From: Nannocystis sp.
GTDB lineage: Bacteria; Myxococcota_A; Polyangia; Nannocystales; Nannocystaceae
Direction: 5' to 3'
NCBI RefSeq assembly: GCF_016714285.1
Contig: NZ_JADJNN010000039.1
Span: 19,730 to 83,729 of the forward strand
Length of the DNA: 64,000 nucleotides
The notes under the pieces were generated by a model. The model saw only the letters and a list, made by a program, of their open reading frames with translations, did not search any database and had not been told where the DNA came from. Below, in pieces: positions 35,634 to 43,460 of the stretch; position 1 is the first letter of the stretch, and each line of letters starts with the position of its first letter. The position numbers and the translations under genes were made by a program.

Positions 35634-36343
35634 CGTCGTCCGCTCGCGCCCTCCGCAGTCGTCGTCGGAGTCGCGGCCTGACCTTGATCGAGATCCTGGT
35701 CGCGGTCGCGGTGATGACGATGATGACCGCGTCGGTGTGGACCAGCTTCCGCTCGACGGCCCAGAGCATGCGGCACGCGGAGCAGCTGCAGGTCCGCTAC
35801 GCGCTCATTCGCAACAGCATGAGCCGCATGTCCGCCGAGCTCTCGATGGCCTATCTGTCGTTCAACCGCCCGCCCGACGAGGACCGCCACTTCACGCTGT
35901 TCGACGGCCGCGACCAGTTCACGCTCGACAGCGTCACCTTCTCTTCCTTCTCACACGTCCGCATGCGCAAGGACGCCAACGAGAGCGACCAGTCGGTGAT
36001 CCAGTACTTCGTCGATCGCGATCCGCAAAACCCCGGTCGCACCCACCTGTTTCGCCGCGAGACCCGTCGCCTCACGGGCGACACGCCGGACAAGATGATC
36101 GAGCTGTTCCCGGCCTACATCTTCTGCGAGGACATCAAGTCCTTCGACCTGAAGTACTGGGACAACAAGAAGAACGACTGGGTCGACGAGTGGCGCACCG
36201 TAAAGCAGGACATGCAGCCCGATCGCCTGCCCGAGCGCGTCAAGATCACGCTCGGCATCTGGGACGCGACCAGCGAGCGCGAGATCAAGTACACCGTCCA
36301 GACCCTGCTGTTCATGCAGGAGAAGCTCGACTTCTCCAAGTGA
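35630..36343 (+). CDS. gspJ: Type II secretion minor pseudopilin GspJ
   Basis: 237 residues. The prepilin signal SRG-LTLIEILVAVAVMTMMTASVW is followed by the GspJ pattern RNSMSRMSAELSMAYLSFNRPPDEDRHFTLFDGRDQF and VQYFVDR-like strands. The end VKITLGIWDATSEREIKYTVQTLLFM is the conserved last strand pair. The size is normal. GspJ caps the pseudopilus together with GspI and GspK. Confidence 0.94.
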   Translation: MTSSARALRSRRRSRGLTLIEILVAVAVMTMMTASVWTSFRSTAQSMRHAEQLQVRYALIRNSMSRMSAELSMAYLSFNRPPDEDRHFTLFDGRDQFTLDSVTFSSFSHVRMRKDANESDQSVIQYFVDRDPQNPGRTHLFRRETRRLTGDTPDKMIELFPAYIFCEDIKSFDLKYWDNKKNDWVDEWRTVKQDMQPDRLPERVKITLGIWDATSEREIKYTVQTLLFMQEKLDFSK

Positions 36344-36350
36344 GCCGACC

Positions 36351-37682
36351 ATGAGCAGCACCGTTACCACCAAGACCGATGGCAAGCGCAAGCGACGCGG
36401 CAGCAGCCGCGAGCATGGCATCGCCATCTTGATGGTGCTCGCCTGCCTCGCGGTGCTGATGCCCTTCACGGCGGCCTTCAGCTACACGACCCGAGTCGAC
36501 TGGCAGGCCGCGATCAACCTGCGCGACGAGGTCGCCGCCCGTAACCTCGAGCGCGGCGGCATGCGCCTCTCGCTGCTGCTCTTCGAGCTGCAGCGGATGG
36601 TCTTCAACCAGAAGCAGTTTCGCCAGATGCTCGGCACCTGGGACATCACCCAGGTCGCGCCCTACTTGATGTCGGCGTTCGGGTCGAAGGACGGCCACGA
36701 GGGCATCGCCGGACTCGCCGGTCTCGACAACAGCACCTTCAAGGACCTGGCGATCGACAGCGGCAGCTTCGAGATCCGGATGGAGGCCGAGAGCGGGAAG
36801 GTCAACATCAATTGCCTCGCGCAGGCCGGTCAGGGCAAGGACAGCTCGCAGGCCCGCACGGTGCAGACCCTCGAGTCGATGCTGATGCCCACGCTCTACG
36901 ATCCTCTCTTCGACGAAGAGAAGGGCGACGGCCAGCGCTACAGTCGCAAGCAGATCCTGCAGGCGATGGTCGATTACATCGACGATGACCGCAAGAACTA
37001 CGACGTCATCAAGCTGGCCACAAGCTCCACGCAGGAACGCTACCGCTACACCGAGATCTACGACCCGTACCAGCCGCGCGACGCCCGGCTCGACTCGGTC
37101 GAGGAGCTGAACCTGGTCGAGGGCGTCGACGACGACATCATGATGGCCTTCGGCGCCGACCTCACGGTGTACGGCAGCTGCAAGGTCAACATCAACTTCG
37201 CCAGCGCCGATCAGATCGCGCTCGTGCTGCGCTACTCGGTCGACGCCGCCGACAAGTGGAAGACCGAGGGCGAGAATTTCCTGATGAAGACGCTGCCCCT
37301 GGCCCGCTACGTGGTCGACCAGCGGGAGTTCGCGCTGTTCGCCGACCTCAAGGCTTTCGAGGAGCTGGTCGAGAAGCCGGACAAGTTCATCAGCCCGCTT
37401 GCGGCGATGGGCGGGGCGACCAACGCCGCCTCGCTGCGCAACGCCAACATGCCGAAGATCCCCGAGGGCATCCAGATCCGCCTCAACAGCGAGGAGAAGG
37501 AGGGTGAGACCCTGGGCGGCGTGCAGGACATCGCCAGCGTCGCTCCCGAGCGGGTCTACCGCGTCGAGATCATCGCCGAGGCCGGCGCGGTCAAGAAGCG
37601 CCTCACCACCGTTTACGACATGCAGTACGCGCGCAGCCAGTCCAAGGGCACGGGCGCGTGGATCTACTACCGCGAGGACTAG
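36351..37682 (+). CDS. gspK: Type II secretion minor pseudopilin GspK
   Basis: 443 residues, the tip pseudopilin. The prepilin-like start SSREHG-IAILMVLACLAVLMPFTAAFSY lacks Glu at +5, as is normal for GspK. The conserved FEIRMEAESGKVNINCLA marks the first pseudopilin domain. The alpha domain (about 180-310) has LQAMVDYIDDD, DSVEELNLVEGV and GSCKVNINFASADQIALVL. The C-terminal strand YRVEIIAEAGAVKKRLTTVYDM ends the fold. It sits 7 bases after gspJ. Confidence 0.95.
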   Translation: MSSTVTTKTDGKRKRRGSSREHGIAILMVLACLAVLMPFTAAFSYTTRVDWQAAINLRDEVAARNLERGGMRLSLLLFELQRMVFNQKQFRQMLGTWDITQVAPYLMSAFGSKDGHEGIAGLAGLDNSTFKDLAIDSGSFEIRMEAESGKVNINCLAQAGQGKDSSQARTVQTLESMLMPTLYDPLFDEEKGDGQRYSRKQILQAMVDYIDDDRKNYDVIKLATSSTQERYRYTEIYDPYQPRDARLDSVEELNLVEGVDDDIMMAFGADLTVYGSCKVNINFASADQIALVLRYSVDAADKWKTEGENFLMKTLPLARYVVDQREFALFADLKAFEELVEKPDKFISPLAAMGGATNAASLRNANMPKIPEGIQIRLNSEEKEGETLGGVQDIASVAPERVYRVEIIAEAGAVKKRLTTVYDMQYARSQSKGTGAWIYYRED

Positions 37683-37688
37683 CAGCCC

Positions 37689-39449
37689 ATGGCCCAGAAG
37701 TACGTCGGTCTCGACCTCGGCACACATGAGGTCAAAGCAGTGCTCGTCAGCGCTGGCTTGCGCGCGACGCAGGTGCTCGAGGTCGCCGTCGAGCCGGTGC
37801 CCGCGCGGGCGGCCGGCGATGACGGCGTGAGCGCGGCGCTCGAGCAGGGGCTGGCCCTGCTGCGCCGGCGCGGCTGGAACCACTATCGCGTCGGCGTGGT
37901 GCTGCCGGGCTCGGCGGCCAGCTTCCGCGTGCTGAAGTTCCCCTTCGCCGACGCGCGGCGGATCGCCCAGGCGATCGCCTTCGAGGCCGAGGGCCAGTTC
38001 CCGGTCCCACTCGAGGAGCTCGAGTACGATCACATCCCGCTCGCCACTGGCTCAACGGGGCAGGCGCTGATGGTCGCGGTGCGCCGCGACACCATCGACA
38101 AGATCACCCGCGCCTTCAAGGCCGCGAGCGTCGACCTCAAGCTCATCACCGTCGACGCGATCGCGATCACGCAGGTGCTCGACTCGGCGATCCCCGAGCT
38201 GGTGAAGACCGAACCGACCGACAGCCGCATCCCGGCGGTGCTGCTCCTCGACATCGGCCACCACACCACCGACCTGGTCGCCTTCGGTGCCAAGGGCCCG
38301 CTCGCGGCCCGGGTGCTCCGCCGCGGCGGCGCCCACGTCACGCGCGCCCTGCAGGACCACTACCGCCTCGATCCGGCGGCGGCGGAGCGGGCCAAGATCG
38401 AGAGCGGCTTCCTGCCGCACCGCGGTCAAGGCGAGCTCTCGGCGGCGCAGCTCGAGTCGGCCTCGCTGGTCGCGCGGGCGATCGAGCCGATCGTCCGCGA
38501 GGTCGAGCACACGCGACTGTGGCTGCGCGCCGAGTTCGGCGTCGAGATCACGCAGATCCGCGTCAGCGGCGGCGGAGCCCAGTTACGCGGCCTCGATGCC
38601 TACTTCGCCGAGCAGGTCGGGTTGCCGACCCTGCGCGCCCGTCCCCGCGACAACCTCGGCGGCGGCAGTCTCCACGGCCACGACTGGACCGGCACCAGCG
38701 CGGCTCTCGGCGCCGCCGTCGGCTGCGCCCGGCGGCCGCTGATCCAGCTGTTCAAGGACATCAACACGCAGCGAGGTGGCGACGGGAGCTGGCTGGTCGA
38801 GCGCATGGCCACCATCGGCGCCCTCGGCCTCGTGATCCTCGCGCTCGCGGCGATCGACACGATGGTCAAGATCAGCGCGCTCGAGTCGGAGCGACAGGCC
38901 CGCGAGGACGAGCTCGGGGCGGCCAGCGCCAGGGTGTTCGGGGAGTCGCTGACGGCGGTGGAGGACATCGAGGCGCGCCTCAACGAGGTCGACGGCGAGG
39001 ACATCACGAGCCTGATCGCCTCGCGGGGCGCGGTCGACGTGCTCGGCGCCTTCGTGAAGGCGACGGTGCCGGCCGGGCCCAAGCCACCGCCGGCCCCACC
39101 ACCGCCGGCGCCCGCGGAGGGCGGCGAGGCTGGCGACGGGGAGGTGACCCCGGCCCCGGCGGAGGCGGCCCCGGCCGCGCCGTTGCCCGCGGTCGACCTG
39201 AACGCCGGCATCGCCTGGGATGACGACCTGCAGGTCGCGTCGATCGAGATCCGTCCGCTGGCGATCCAGTTCCGGGCCTCGGCCACTCGCACTACCACGC
39301 AGGACCGCCTCAAGACCCGACTTATGAGCTCGATGCCCTGCGTCACCAGCTTCCCCAACGCGCGTCTGCGCGATGAGAACGAGCGCAAGGTCTTCGACGC
39401 CACGCTCGAGCACGACTGCTACTTCAAGTCCCTGGAGGCCGAATCGTGA
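37689..39449 (+). CDS. gspL: Type II secretion protein GspL (PilM-like)
   Basis: 586 residues. The cytoplasmic actin-like half (about 1-345) is close to PilM: KYVGLDLGTHEVKAVLV, LPGSAASFRVLKFPFADARRI, DIGHHTTDLVAFGAKGPLAARVLRRGG and RVSGGGAQLRGLDAYF. One transmembrane helix (about 373-393, GALGLVILALAAIDTMV) leads to a periplasmic part with a coiled coil, a Pro/Ala linker (about 455-500) and a small ferredoxin-like domain. The full nucleotide-binding signature suggests a PilM/PilN-like fusion, typical of this operon type. Its stop overlaps gspM. Confidence 0.93.
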   Translation: MAQKYVGLDLGTHEVKAVLVSAGLRATQVLEVAVEPVPARAAGDDGVSAALEQGLALLRRRGWNHYRVGVVLPGSAASFRVLKFPFADARRIAQAIAFEAEGQFPVPLEELEYDHIPLATGSTGQALMVAVRRDTIDKITRAFKAASVDLKLITVDAIAITQVLDSAIPELVKTEPTDSRIPAVLLLDIGHHTTDLVAFGAKGPLAARVLRRGGAHVTRALQDHYRLDPAAAERAKIESGFLPHRGQGELSAAQLESASLVARAIEPIVREVEHTRLWLRAEFGVEITQIRVSGGGAQLRGLDAYFAEQVGLPTLRARPRDNLGGGSLHGHDWTGTSAALGAAVGCARRPLIQLFKDINTQRGGDGSWLVERMATIGALGLVILALAAIDTMVKISALESERQAREDELGAASARVFGESLTAVEDIEARLNEVDGEDITSLIASRGAVDVLGAFVKATVPAGPKPPPAPPPPAPAEGGEAGDGEVTPAPAEAAPAAPLPAVDLNAGIAWDDDLQVASIEIRPLAIQFRASATRTTTQDRLKTRLMSSMPCVTSFPNARLRDENERKVFDATLEHDCYFKSLEAES

Positions 39450-40063
39450 GCGCCCCGCCGATCCAGCAGCCGCTCCTCGGCGGTTTCATCGCCCGCCTGC
39501 AGCCGCGTGAGCGCGCGTTGCTCGGCATCCTCCTCATCGTCTTCTTCGCAATCGCGACCGGCGTGCTGTTCATGCTGCGCAGCTCGTCGCTCGCGGAGCA
39601 GCAGGAGGCGATCGACGGCTTGCGCCGCGGCCTCGACCTCGTGAACACCCGCGGCACGGTCTACGATCTCAAGAAGAAGGAGAAGGCCGCGCGCGAGGCT
39701 CGCATCGCCAACATCCAGCCGATCGTGTTCTCGGCCCTGCTGGAGGAGGCCTCGCGCAGCTTGACCACCGGGACCCTGCGCGGCGAGGAGGAGAAGCCCT
39801 CGGTGCCGCTGGGTGACGGCACCCTGATCAAGCGCATCTACGGCTTCGAGGTGCGCAACGTGGCGCTCGAGGAGCTGATGACCTTCCTGACCAAGGTCGA
39901 GCAGCAGCCCGGCAACATCCTCATCGTCGAGCGTCTGGCGATCAAGTCGCTGTCGTCGATGGAAGATCGGCTCAACGTCGAGATCGATCTGGCGACCTGG
40001 GAGCTGCTGAAGCCGGAGCCGGTCGTCGACGCGGCCGCCGGTGGCGAGGGGGCCGAGCCATGA
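39446..40063 (+). CDS. gspM: Type II secretion protein GspM
   Basis: 205 residues. A short cytoplasmic N-terminus (MSAPPIQQPLLGGFIARLQPRERA) precedes one transmembrane helix (about 28-50, LLGILLIVFFAIATGVLFML). A helical stalk and a periplasmic ferredoxin-like domain follow (about 125-190, IYGFEVRNVALEELMTFLTKVEQQPGNILIVERLAIKSL). It overlaps both neighbours by four bases. GspM pairs with GspL in the assembly platform. Confidence 0.9.
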   Translation: MSAPPIQQPLLGGFIARLQPRERALLGILLIVFFAIATGVLFMLRSSSLAEQQEAIDGLRRGLDLVNTRGTVYDLKKKEKAAREARIANIQPIVFSALLEEASRSLTTGTLRGEEEKPSVPLGDGTLIKRIYGFEVRNVALEELMTFLTKVEQQPGNILIVERLAIKSLSSMEDRLNVEIDLATWELLKPEPVVDAAAGGEGAEP

Positions 40064-41571
40064 AGATCAAGCTGCCTGCATTTCGATTCGGCCGCGGCGC
40101 GAGCGGACCCTCGGGCCCCGCGCCGGGCGGCCCCCTGGTCGCCGAACCCGCGATGGGCGGCGCCGGCGATCGCATGCGCCTGCTGTCTCGCCGCCTGCGC
40201 GGCGCCGCCGGCTACGTGTTCCTGTTCATCGTCGTGTTCTTCGTGTTCGTGTGGATCTCGCTGCCGACCCGCGCGATCGCCTGGCGCATCGGCCAGGCCG
40301 CCCGCGACGCCGGCTACATCGTCGAGATCGAGGACCTGTCGCTGTCGCCGCTCGGCGGGGTGACCCTCTACAACGTCACCTGGACCTTCCAGCCCTCGCA
40401 CTCGGGACAGATCCCGCGCAAGCTCGAGCTCGAGCAGGTCGCGGTCGACGTGTCGGTGCTGGGCCTGCTGTTCGGCAAGTACGACGTCGAGGTCGACACC
40501 AAGATCGACGAGGCGACGATCCACGCCGCGTACACGCGGAGCGAGAGCGAGTCGACGGTGCAGATCAAGGTCGAGGAGCTGGCGCTCTACGACGTGCCCA
40601 AGCTGCAGCAGGCGGTCAACGCCCCGGTCACCGGGCTGTTCGCGCTCAACGTGGACCTGACCTTGCCCGAGAACCAGTTCAGCAAGGCGACCGGGTCGAT
40701 CTCGATCGAGTGCTCGTCGTGCAAGATCGGGGACGGTGAGACCCTGCTGTTCCTCCCCGGCGCGAGCGGCATCATGGCCAAGGGCATGACGCTGCCGGAG
40801 ATCGACCTCGGGACGCTCAGCGGGAGCCTGGTCGTCGCCGACGGCAAGGCCACCGCCGAGAAGTTCGAGACCAGCAGCGACGACATCACGCTCAAGCTCA
40901 CTGGCTCGCTGAACCTGGCCGACCCGTTCTCCAAGTCGGAGTTCGCCTTCGACATGAAGCTGCTGCTCACGCAGGCGCTGCAGGACCGCAGCGAGCCGCT
41001 CAAGCTGATGTATCAGACGGCCGGGCCCTCGACGAAGATGGACCCGCCGGAGGAGGCCTGGCTCGGCTTCAAGCTGCGGGGTAGCGCCGGCAAGCCGAAG
41101 TTCATGGGCATCAAGGCGAAGTCGCGGGAGGAACGCGACCGCGAGCGGCGCCAGGCGGCGCTCGAGCGCGATGCGAAGCGCAAGGCGCAGAAGGCCAAGC
41201 GCGAGCGCGAGAAGAAGAACGCGGCGACGCCTGCCGAAGACGCGGCCGGAGCGGCGGTGGCCGACCCGAGCGCAGCGCCGGAGGACAGCAAGCCGGAGGA
41301 CAGCAGGCCGGAGGACAGCAAGCCGGCCGAGGCGAAGATCGAGCTGCCGGCGGTGGAGGACAGCAAGCCGGAGGAGCCCGCGGAGGAGCCCAAGCCGGAG
41401 GACAGCAAGCCGGTCGAGCCGCCGCCCGAGGAGAAGCCGGTCGAGACCCCCGAGGCGGGCGGTCAGGAAGGCGGACAGGGCGAGGGCGGGGCTCCGGCCG
41501 AGGGCGCACCCGCGGAGGGCCAGGGCGGCGAGGCGGCACCGCCAGCGGAGGGCGGCGAGGCGCCCCGCTGA
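40060..41571 (+). CDS. gspN: Type II secretion protein GspN with long acidic tail
   Basis: 503 residues. One transmembrane helix (about 48-66, AGYVFLFIVVFFVFVWISL) is followed by an AsmA/GspN-like beta-rich periplasmic domain (about 70-350). The domain opens with IVEIEDLSLSPLGGVTLYNVTWTFQPSHSG and contains IGDGETLLFLPGASGIMAKGMTLPEIDLGTLSG. A basic coiled-coil stretch (about 350-390) and a 110-residue Pro/Glu/Asp/Ser/Lys repeat (PEDSKPEDSRPEDSKPAEAK type) end the protein; this tail is absent from ordinary GspN. It is the last gene of the operon. Confidence 0.88.
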   Translation: MKIKLPAFRFGRGASGPSGPAPGGPLVAEPAMGGAGDRMRLLSRRLRGAAGYVFLFIVVFFVFVWISLPTRAIAWRIGQAARDAGYIVEIEDLSLSPLGGVTLYNVTWTFQPSHSGQIPRKLELEQVAVDVSVLGLLFGKYDVEVDTKIDEATIHAAYTRSESESTVQIKVEELALYDVPKLQQAVNAPVTGLFALNVDLTLPENQFSKATGSISIECSSCKIGDGETLLFLPGASGIMAKGMTLPEIDLGTLSGSLVVADGKATAEKFETSSDDITLKLTGSLNLADPFSKSEFAFDMKLLLTQALQDRSEPLKLMYQTAGPSTKMDPPEEAWLGFKLRGSAGKPKFMGIKAKSREERDRERRQAALERDAKRKAQKAKREREKKNAATPAEDAAGAAVADPSAAPEDSKPEDSRPEDSKPAEAKIELPAVEDSKPEEPAEEPKPEDSKPVEPPPEEKPVETPEAGGQEGGQGEGGAPAEGAPAEGQGGEAAPPAEGGEAPR

Positions 41572-41790
41572 TCGGCGGCGCTGGACAGTGGCGCCGCTCT
41601 CGAGGTGGCTCACGGCGATTGTCGATGTGGTCGATCCGTCGTCTGTGGAATTGCCAGTGTGTTTTGGCGGCGCGGACCCAGGCGTGTCGATGCCAGCATT
41701 TTTTACGCTGTATGGATTGAGGCGGTTCTGCATGTCTGTACGGCCTCTTGGGCGCCGCATTTTTTGCGCACGGGCATCCTGGCGGCTTGC
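41572..41790 (+). other. Spacer after the gsp operon with two T-tracts
   Basis: This stretch is less GC-rich than its surroundings. It contains two copies of GCATTTTTT(A/G)CGC, at 41696-41708 and 41757-41769, 61 bases apart. No stable GC stem precedes either T-run, so they are only weak terminator candidates; A/T-tract bending or a promoter UP-type element is equally possible. No gene was seen. Confidence 0.4.
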
Positions 41791-41818
41791 ATGGGGAATG
41801 GGCAACCTGATTCCCCAT
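41791..41818 (+). promoter_or_regulatory. Perfect 9-bp inverted repeat over the regulator start codon
   Basis: ATGGGGAAT (41791-41799) and ATTCCCCAT (41810-41818) with a 10-base loop. The 3' arm ends in the first two bases of the ATG at 41817. It could be a protein-binding operator or an mRNA hairpin that hides this start; if the true start is 41847 it lies in the 5' leader. Confidence 0.55.
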
Positions 41819-43295
41819 GGAGAACCCGACCCATGAGTCGAACATCATGCCTACCGACGGACCGGCGGCGAATACACCGGATCTTCGTGCGGGTGGGGCC
41901 GGACGAGTGTTGGTGGTCGACGACGAGTCCAGCGCGCGCTCGGCACTGAGCGAGCTGTTGCGCGAGGAGGGCTACGAGGTCCAGTCCGCCGCCGACGGCT
42001 ACAAGGCGCTTGGACGGGTCGACACGTGGCCCCCGGACGTGGTCATCACTGACGTGAAGATGCCGGCGCTGGGGGGCATCGAGCTGATGGCGAAGCTGCG
42101 CGAGCGCATGCCGGATGTCGCGGTGATCGTGCTGACCGCGTACGGGTCGGTCGAGGGGGCGGTCGAGGCGATGCACATGGGCGCGGACGACTATCTCGGC
42201 AAGCCGGTGCACCTGCCGCAGCTGCTGGTGGTGCTGCGCCGGGTGCTGGCGCACCGCCACTTGCAGAAGGAAGCCCGGAGTCTGCGCTCGGCGCTGGCGG
42301 CTCGCGAGGATGACGCGATGTCTGGCGTGGTCGGTCACGCGAAGGCGCTGCGCGACCTCCTCGACCTCGCGCGCCAGGTCGCTGACGCGCCGGTGTCGGT
42401 GCTGATCGCGGGGGAGAGCGGCACCGGCAAGCAGCAGGTGGCGCGGCTGATCCACCAGTGGAGCGGGCGCCGGGGCGGTCCGCTGATCAACGTCAAGTGC
42501 GGCGCGCTGGGCGACGCGGCGGCGGCCGAGCGCGAGCTGTTCGGGCAGGTCGAGGCCGGCGTGGTGATCCGCGAGGGCCGCGTGCGCGAGGCGGAGGGCG
42601 GCACCCTGGTGCTCGCCGACGTCGACGCGCTGCCGCTGGCGGCGCAGGCCCGGGTGCTACGGGTGCTGCAGGAGCACCGGCACGAGCCGCTCGGCGACGG
42701 TGAAGCGCGGAGCGCCGACCTGCGGGTGATCGCCACGACCAGCAAGGACCTCGACCGCCTGGTCAAGGCCGGCAAGTTTCGCGACGACCTGTACTACCGC
42801 CTCGGGGTGGTCAGCCTGCGCACGCCCTCGCTGCGCGAGCGGCGGGACGACGTGCCCCTGCTGGCGATGCACTTCCTGCGGCGCTCGGCGGCGCGGGCAC
42901 GCAAGCAGGTGGTCGGCTTCGGCGAGCGGGCGCTCGGGGTGCTGCTGGCGTGTGACTGGCCGGGCAACATCCGTCAGCTCGAGCACTGCGTCGAGCGGGC
43001 GGTGGTGATGTGTCGCGGCACGGAGATCGAGCCGCGGGACCTGCCGCGCGAGGTCATGTCGCGGACGCGGGGCGACGACGCGGCGCCGGTGATCCCGGGC
43101 GCGTCGCTGCGGGAGCTCGAGCGCTACGCGATCCTTCGCACGCTCGAGCACGTCGGCGGGAGCACGAGCAAGGCGGCGAAGATCCTCGGCATCTCACCGC
43201 GTAAGATCCAGTACCGGCTCAACGAGTACCGCGGCGGGGCGCCGAGCGCGAGCGGATCGGGCGAGTTCGCGGCGACCGAGCTGATGGACGACTGA
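41817..43295 (+). CDS. NtrC-like response regulator lacking the GAFTGA loop
   Basis: 492 residues. The receiver domain (about 30-145) is complete: DDE 35-37, phospho-Asp 79 in VITDVKMPA and Lys in LGKPVHL. The AAA+ domain (about 165-395) keeps Walker A GESGTGKQQVA. Where sigma54 activators have ELFGHEKGAFTGA it reads ELFGQVEAGVVIREGRV, and Walker B is LVLADVDAL instead of LFLDEI. The C-terminal helix-turn-helix SKAAKILGISPRKIQYRLNEY is normal. Contact with sigma54 is therefore unlikely, and it may act as a DNA-binding regulator without remodelling. It follows gspN on the same strand. An ATG at 41847 is an alternative start. Confidence 0.9.
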   Translation: MENPTHESNIMPTDGPAANTPDLRAGGAGRVLVVDDESSARSALSELLREEGYEVQSAADGYKALGRVDTWPPDVVITDVKMPALGGIELMAKLRERMPDVAVIVLTAYGSVEGAVEAMHMGADDYLGKPVHLPQLLVVLRRVLAHRHLQKEARSLRSALAAREDDAMSGVVGHAKALRDLLDLARQVADAPVSVLIAGESGTGKQQVARLIHQWSGRRGGPLINVKCGALGDAAAAERELFGQVEAGVVIREGRVREAEGGTLVLADVDALPLAAQARVLRVLQEHRHEPLGDGEARSADLRVIATTSKDLDRLVKAGKFRDDLYYRLGVVSLRTPSLRERRDDVPLLAMHFLRRSAARARKQVVGFGERALGVLLACDWPGNIRQLEHCVERAVVMCRGTEIEPRDLPREVMSRTRGDDAAPVIPGASLRELERYAILRTLEHVGGSTSKAAKILGISPRKIQYRLNEYRGGAPSASGSGEFAATELMDD

Positions 43296-43304
43296 GCCGC
43301 GCGG

Positions 43305-43450
43305 GAGGAGCTGTCCTGAAGGACAGCTCCTTTTGGCCCGAGGCGGGGCAACGAAGGGCCTGCAGAGGAGCTGTCCTGAAGGACAGCTCCTCGGCGCGAG
43401 GTGGGGCAACGGAGGCCCTGCAGAGGAGCTGTCCTGAAGGACAGCTCAGT
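43305..43450. repeat. Three tandem CTGTCC-TGAA-GGACAG hairpins between convergent genes
   Basis: Identical 16-bp palindromes start at 43311, 43371 and 43429, in a unit of about 60 bases that also carries GGGGCAACG and CCTGCAGAGGAG. The arms extend to GGAGCTGTCC/GGACAGCTCC (10 bp). The first is followed by TTTT (43331-43334), so it may terminate the plus-strand regulator. The cluster lies between the stop codons of the regulator and the TPR operon. Confidence 0.9.
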
Positions 43451-43460
43451 CGGCCCGAGC

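Noticed and set aside
41696..41769. Intrinsic terminators at the two T-tracts after gspN
   Set aside because: No GC-rich stem lies directly before either T-run.
43305..43450. CRISPR-like array
   Set aside because: Units are about 60 bp with conserved rather than unique spacers, only three copies, and no cas genes nearby.
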